A stretch of DNA of 7,835 bases from Nitrospirota bacterium (lineage in GTDB: Bacteria; Nitrospirota; Thermodesulfovibrionia; Thermodesulfovibrionales; SM23-35): contig JAGSYM010000079.1 in the NCBI GenBank assembly GCA_018262395.1, positions 1-7,835 on the forward strand, read 5' to 3'. The notes beneath the pieces were generated by a model. The model made no database searches and was not told where the DNA came from. It saw only the letters and a program-made list of their open reading frames with translations. Below, one piece after another: positions 5,292 through 7,835 of this stretch. The position numbers and the translations under genes were made by a program. Within the stretch, counting starts at the first letter, position 1. The number at the start of each line of letters is the position of its first letter.

Positions 5292-5661
5292 TCATCCCCC
5301 CTGTAGTATTCCTTCAAGAAGCCTTGTAGTAATTCGTAAAGAAAAGCTGTCGTACTTATGGGATAGTTTAGGTGAGTGCATTTTGATAACAAAGCGGATT
5401 TATTTCAGCCTATCTTTATTTTTTTTTGAGCTTAATAATCGAATGACTTTGGATGTGGTTCGCATGCCGGCATAATGTTCTTCTCTGTTATTTGATACTG
5501 TGAACTCAGTTACAAAAGATTTAAGTAAGAGATGTGATAGAATAGGGTGTGCAAATAATTGGGAAAGGAGTGTTAATAACCAGAGGACAAAAAGAACCAT
5601 TCTGGAACGAGTCCGGAACGACTTTTCATGTCGTGGTATCCTTTAAAAACATTAACTTAAG
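5292..5661. other. 370-bp gene-free stretch between the orphan gene and tRNA-Ser
   Basis: No convincing gene, RNA or insertion sequence is visible. It is AT-rich, with a T-run at 5418-5427 that lacks a proper hairpin before it, a 10-bp palindrome (5464-5473), and a short 5-bp stem (ACGAC/GTCGT) about 30 bp past the tRNA 3' end on the minus strand that may help end tRNA transcription. Confidence 0.5.
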
Positions 5662-5751
5662 TGGCGGAGGGGGTGAGATTCGAACTCACGGTAGAGTTGC
5701 CCCTACAACGATTTTCAAGACCGTCGCCTTCAACCGCTCGGCCACCCCTCC
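5662..5751 (-). tRNA. tRNA-Ser(UGA)
   Basis: On the minus strand the sequence folds as a complete 90-base class II tRNA. The acceptor stem is GGAGGGG paired with CCCCTCC, discriminator G, and the 3' CCA is encoded (complement of 5662-5664). The anticodon loop is CTTGAAA with anticodon TGA (complement of 5715-5717), decoding UCA and other UCN codons. The long variable arm is a 6-bp stem with a GCAA loop, typical of serine tRNAs. The T arm is GTGAG-TTCGAAT-CTCAC. It is divergent from tolQ and has its own promoter. Confidence 0.97.
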
Positions 5752-5765
5752 CTTAAAAACAGTCG

Positions 5766-5794
5766 ATAGTATGCAGTAAACAGGCAAACGACAA
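5766..5794 (-). promoter_or_regulatory. Promoter of tRNA-Ser
   Basis: On the minus strand a TTGTCG -35 box (5794-5789), a 17-base spacer and a TACTAT -10 box (5771-5766) place the start about 8 bases before the mature tRNA 5' end at 5751. This is the usual geometry for a stand-alone tRNA gene. Confidence 0.55.
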
Positions 5795-5901
5795 AAAGAA
5801 CAAGCCAGAAACGTAAAAGATATTATAACAAAAACAGCATTTGACTTTTTAGCGGGAATTCATGTTTAGTAATAAAATTTGTATAACATCTTAAAACTAT
5901 A

Positions 5902-5910
5902 GAGGTGATC
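5902..5910 (+). promoter_or_regulatory. Near-perfect ribosome-binding site of tolQ
   Basis: GAGGTGATC matches nine consecutive bases of the complement of the 16S rRNA 3' end and abuts the ATG at 5911. It shows that translation starts at 5911, not at the GTG at 5905 that lies inside it. A TTGACT at 5841-5846 and a TATAAC at 5882-5887 lie upstream, but they are too far apart to form one promoter, so the operon promoter is unresolved. Confidence 0.75.
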
Positions 5911-6540
5911 ATGCAAGACTCGGCAATTCAGTTAATTCTCCAGGCGGGCTTAGTTGTTAAGGGTGTCCTCCTCATCCTGCTGTTTTTTTCGATAGTATCA
6001 TGGGCGATTATATTTTATAAACAGCGATATTTTTCAAAAGCAGATAAAGAGTCCGCACAATTTTTGCAGGCATACAGATCGAACAGGGAACCGAGTGAGA
6101 TTTACCAGGCTACAAGGAGCCTTATGGTCAGTCCAATCGCACAGCTATTCAGGTCAGTTTACAGCGATGAAATGCACAAGGAAAAGAGCGAGACCAAAAG
6201 AGTCCTTAGAAGATATGGAGCACTCGAATCGGCGAAGCTCGAGAAATATCTGCATTTCCTCGCAACGACCGGCTCTACAACCCCGTTCATCGGACTTTTC
6301 GGGACTGTGTGGGGTATCATGAATTCCTTCAGAAGCATCGGCTCTGCCGGTGCGGCATCGCTTACTGTTGTGGCACCAGGCATAGCCGAGTCCCTGATAG
6401 CCACTGCAGCCGGCCTTGCAGCAGCAATTCCTGCAGTCATTGCGTACAACTATTATCTCAGCATGGCCAGGAGAATGATCATCGATATGGAGGATTTTTC
6501 AGAGGAACTTCTCGATTTTTTTGGGAAGGGTAATCTATGA
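5911..6540 (+). CDS. tolQ: TolQ, proton channel subunit of the Tol-Pal system
   Basis: Encodes a 209-residue inner-membrane protein of the MotA/TolQ/ExbB family. With TolR it forms the proton-driven motor that energises TolA and helps draw in the outer membrane at division. There are three membrane helices, at about 14-35, 122-145 and 158-183. The large cytoplasmic loop (about 40-118) carries the basic KRVLRRYGALESAKLEKYL region. TolQ-type motifs are GLFGTVWGIMNSF (128-140), with the channel threonine T132, and GIAESLIATAAGLAAAIPA (157-175), with T165; these correspond to the conserved threonines of E. coli TolQ. It is a little shorter than E. coli TolQ (230). Its stop overlaps the tolR start by 4 bases. 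ExbB is the alternative name for this fold, but GTVWGIM and the downstream TolB favour TolQ. Confidence 0.95.
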   Translation: MQDSAIQLILQAGLVVKGVLLILLFFSIVSWAIIFYKQRYFSKADKESAQFLQAYRSNREPSEIYQATRSLMVSPIAQLFRSVYSDEMHKEKSETKRVLRRYGALESAKLEKYLHFLATTGSTTPFIGLFGTVWGIMNSFRSIGSAGAASLTVVAPGIAESLIATAAGLAAAIPAVIAYNYYLSMARRMIIDMEDFSEELLDFFGKGNL

Positions 6541-6938
6541 AATTCAGCAGGGAAAGAGACGTCCTTTCAGAAATTAATGTAACGCCGTTTGTTGACGTCA
6601 TGCTCGTTCTCCTTGTGATCTTCATGGTTACCGCGCCGTTGCTCCAGCAGGGGATTGATGTGAATCTCCCGAAGGCGAAGGGCAAGGACCTGCCGCCGGA
6701 GGAACGGATTACCCTCATCATAAAGAGAGATCGCGTTATCTACATGAATGACAATCCGGTTACGCTCTCGGAATTGAGGAAGAAGCTCGCATCGATCAGT
6801 CAATTGAATCCAAATGTTTTTCTGAAAGCGGATAAGGATGTGCCGTACGGATTTGTTGTTGAAGTCATGGGTGATATAAAGGAGGCCGGAATCGAAAAGC
6901 TCGGTATGATAACAGAACCGAAAATTACCCTTAAATGA
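6537..6938 (+). CDS. tolR: TolR, ExbD/TolR-family motor subunit
   Basis: Encodes a 133-residue protein with a short cytoplasmic N-terminus, one membrane helix (about 17-37) and a periplasmic domain that contacts peptidoglycan in known TolR proteins. The signature SEINVTPFVDVMLVLLVIFM (11-30) holds the essential membrane aspartate D20, equivalent to D23 of E. coli TolR, which carries the protons through the TolQ-TolR channel. The periplasmic part ends with FLKADKDVPYGFVVEVMGDI, then KEAGIEKLGMIT, as is usual for ExbD/TolR. The start and stop overlap tolQ and the next gene by 4 bases each (ATGA), implying coupled translation and fixed stoichiometry. Confidence 0.95.
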   Translation: MKFSRERDVLSEINVTPFVDVMLVLLVIFMVTAPLLQQGIDVNLPKAKGKDLPPEERITLIIKRDRVIYMNDNPVTLSELRKKLASISQLNPNVFLKADKDVPYGFVVEVMGDIKEAGIEKLGMITEPKITLK

Positions 6939-7603
6939 GGGAACCAAACCTCCAGAAGACCGTCTTACTATCCTTTGCCCTTCATCTGATCGCATTCTCA
7001 ATAACCGTACTCATTTTACAGCAGTCAAATCGTTTCATTATGCCTTCTCCCTATACCGTGAGCCTTGTCAGTCCTGACGTCCTGCATAAAGGTGTAACCG
7101 ACAGTGCGAAAAGTGACAGGGTCATACGGGATTCTGCCGAGTCGATTGCTCAGACAAGTAAGGCCATGAAGTCAAAAAAGGATACCGTGAAAGAGAATGA
7201 AAAAATAGAGGAAAAAATTTCTGCTCTTGCAGCAAAGAAAAAAATTAAGAGAATAATGGAACTCCGCAACGTCATTTCCCTGAAGGCTGGTGCTGGTAAT
7301 CGCAGCATGCAAACGACAAAAGCCTCCTCTTCTGATGCAGGGGGTGGCCTGTTTGATGATTACTACCGGAAAATTACGAAGGAGATATGGCAGCAATGGA
7401 TCTATCCTGATACAAGCAGGAAGGACATCGAAGCAATCGTCGCGGTCAGGATATTGAAGGACGGCACAGCCCTCGTTCAAAGGGTTGAAAAAAGTTCGGG
7501 GAATGCGCTGTTTGACAGGGCTGCATTGAAAGCACTTGCAAAGGCAAGTCCGCTGGCCCCGCCTCCCTATGAGATGGAGATAGGAGTGAGATTTTATCCG
7601 TGA
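6935..7603 (+). CDS. TolA/TonB-type energy transducer with a TonB C-terminal domain
   Basis: Encodes 222 residues: a short basic N-terminus, one membrane anchor (about 9-29), a polar linker with a charged helical stretch (about 78-108, rich in Lys/Glu), a Gly/Ser-rich hinge (117-139) and a C-terminal TonB/TolA domain (about 143-222). The domain shows IWQQWIYPDT, VRILKDGTALVQRVEKSSGN and FDRAALKALAKASPLAPPP, with the terminal strand GVRFYP. It would span the periplasm and pass the energy of TolQR to outer-membrane partners. The linker is far shorter than the long Ala-rich helix of E. coli TolA (421 residues). By position it plays the TolA part; by domain it is named TonB-family. It overlaps tolR by 4 bases and tolB by 4 bases (GTGA). 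Confidence 0.88.
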   Translation: MREPNLQKTVLLSFALHLIAFSITVLILQQSNRFIMPSPYTVSLVSPDVLHKGVTDSAKSDRVIRDSAESIAQTSKAMKSKKDTVKENEKIEEKISALAAKKKIKRIMELRNVISLKAGAGNRSMQTTKASSSDAGGGLFDDYYRKITKEIWQQWIYPDTSRKDIEAIVAVRILKDGTALVQRVEKSSGNALFDRAALKALAKASPLAPPPYEMEIGVRFYP

Positions 7604-7835
7604 AAAGAAAACTGAGAACTCAAAACTCAAAAATCAAAGCTACTTTCATTGTACTTTTTTCATTCTGTATTGTTTATTTCACCTTTTCTCTTGCCGGGGC
7701 AAAGGTATATATCGATATCTCCTCCCCTGCCTTTACCAGGCTCCCGATCGTGATTCAGGAATTTCCCGGTGCTTCAGGCAGGGAGATTACCGATATTGTC
7801 AGAAATGACCTTGATTTTACCGGACTGTTTACGAT
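7600..7835 (+). CDS. tolB: TolB, periplasmic component of Tol-Pal (N-terminus only, cut by the window edge)
   Basis: The first 78 codons are present. A GTG start at 7600 overlaps the stop of the preceding gene (GTGA) and has GGAG at 7582-7585 at usable distance. A basic start, hydrophobic run FIVLFSFCIVYFTFSLAGA and likely cleavage near AGA/K form a signal peptide for export to the periplasm. The mature protein opens with KVYIDISSPAFTRLPIVIQE, then EITDIVRNDLDFTGLF, matching the N-terminal domain of TolB. The beta-propeller lies beyond the edge. TolB binds Pal and is a partner of TolA, so pal is expected just downstream. Confidence 0.92.
   Translation, partial: MKRKLRTQNSKIKATFIVLFSFCIVYFTFSLAGAKVYIDISSPAFTRLPIVIQEFPGASGREITDIVRNDLDFTGLFT

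Noticed and set aside
5413..5427. T-run that could mark a terminator for the 60-residue gene
   Set aside because: No stable GC-rich hairpin directly precedes it on the plus strand.
5400..5600. Minus-strand open frame of 66 codons with a hydrophobic N-terminus
   Set aside because: It has no ribosome-binding site, an AT-driven hydrophobic and lysine-rich composition and no operon context; it starts about 60 bp past the tRNA 3' end and is most likely chance.
5549..5779. Plus-strand open frame of 76 codons with a GTG start and AGGAG before it
   Set aside because: It runs antisense through the whole tRNA-Ser gene; its GGGEIRTHGRVAPT-type peptide is the well-known false translation of a serine tRNA.

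Overview
The window reads as a chromosomal piece of a Gram-negative bacterium. The main evidence is a tolQ-tolR-tolA/tonB-tolB cluster at the right end, which serves the outer membrane. The style of the Tol proteins (short TolA/TonB-like protein, compact TolQ) and the 12-cysteine secreted protein would suit Nitrospirota or a deltaproteobacterial lineage (Desulfobacterota/Myxococcota). That placement is an impression from protein style, not a measured result.

Layout, left to right. Positions 1-376 hold no supportable gene, only a short start-less open frame running off the left edge and a small hairpin. Positions 377-2695 (minus strand) hold three co-directional genes, read from right to left: a split-barrel flavin-binding (PNPOx-like) protein, a shortened EamA/DMT-type membrane transporter, and DNA polymerase IV (dinB). 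An extended -10 promoter near 2760 could drive all three. A rho-independent terminator at 2811-2850 separates them from a secreted cysteine-rich protein (2898-3662, minus) built from two nearly identical 79-residue, 12-cysteine repeats plus a C-terminal domain. About 190 bp upstream of that gene lies a perfect CRP-type palindrome, spaced about -42 from a plausible -10 element.

Positions 4019-4895 (minus) hold a compact run of four very small genes: a two-helix membrane protein, a coiled-coil protein, an unknown 63-residue protein and a helix-turn-helix (excisionase/MerR-like) protein. Two of the junctions overlap. A single 60-residue orphan gene (5109-5291) faces away from them on the plus strand and has a good sigma70-type promoter. 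None of the five except the HTH protein belongs to a family I recognise. This is the most accessory-looking part of the window.

Positions 5292-5661 are gene-free. They are followed by a complete tRNA-Ser(UGA) on the minus strand (5662-5751) with its own promoter. From 5911 to the right edge runs the tol operon on the plus strand. Every junction is a 4-base stop/start overlap: tolQ and tolR (inner-membrane proton channel/motor), a TolA/TonB-type transducer and the N-terminus of periplasmic TolB. Together they would energise contacts between inner membrane, peptidoglycan and outer membrane; Pal would be expected beyond the right edge.
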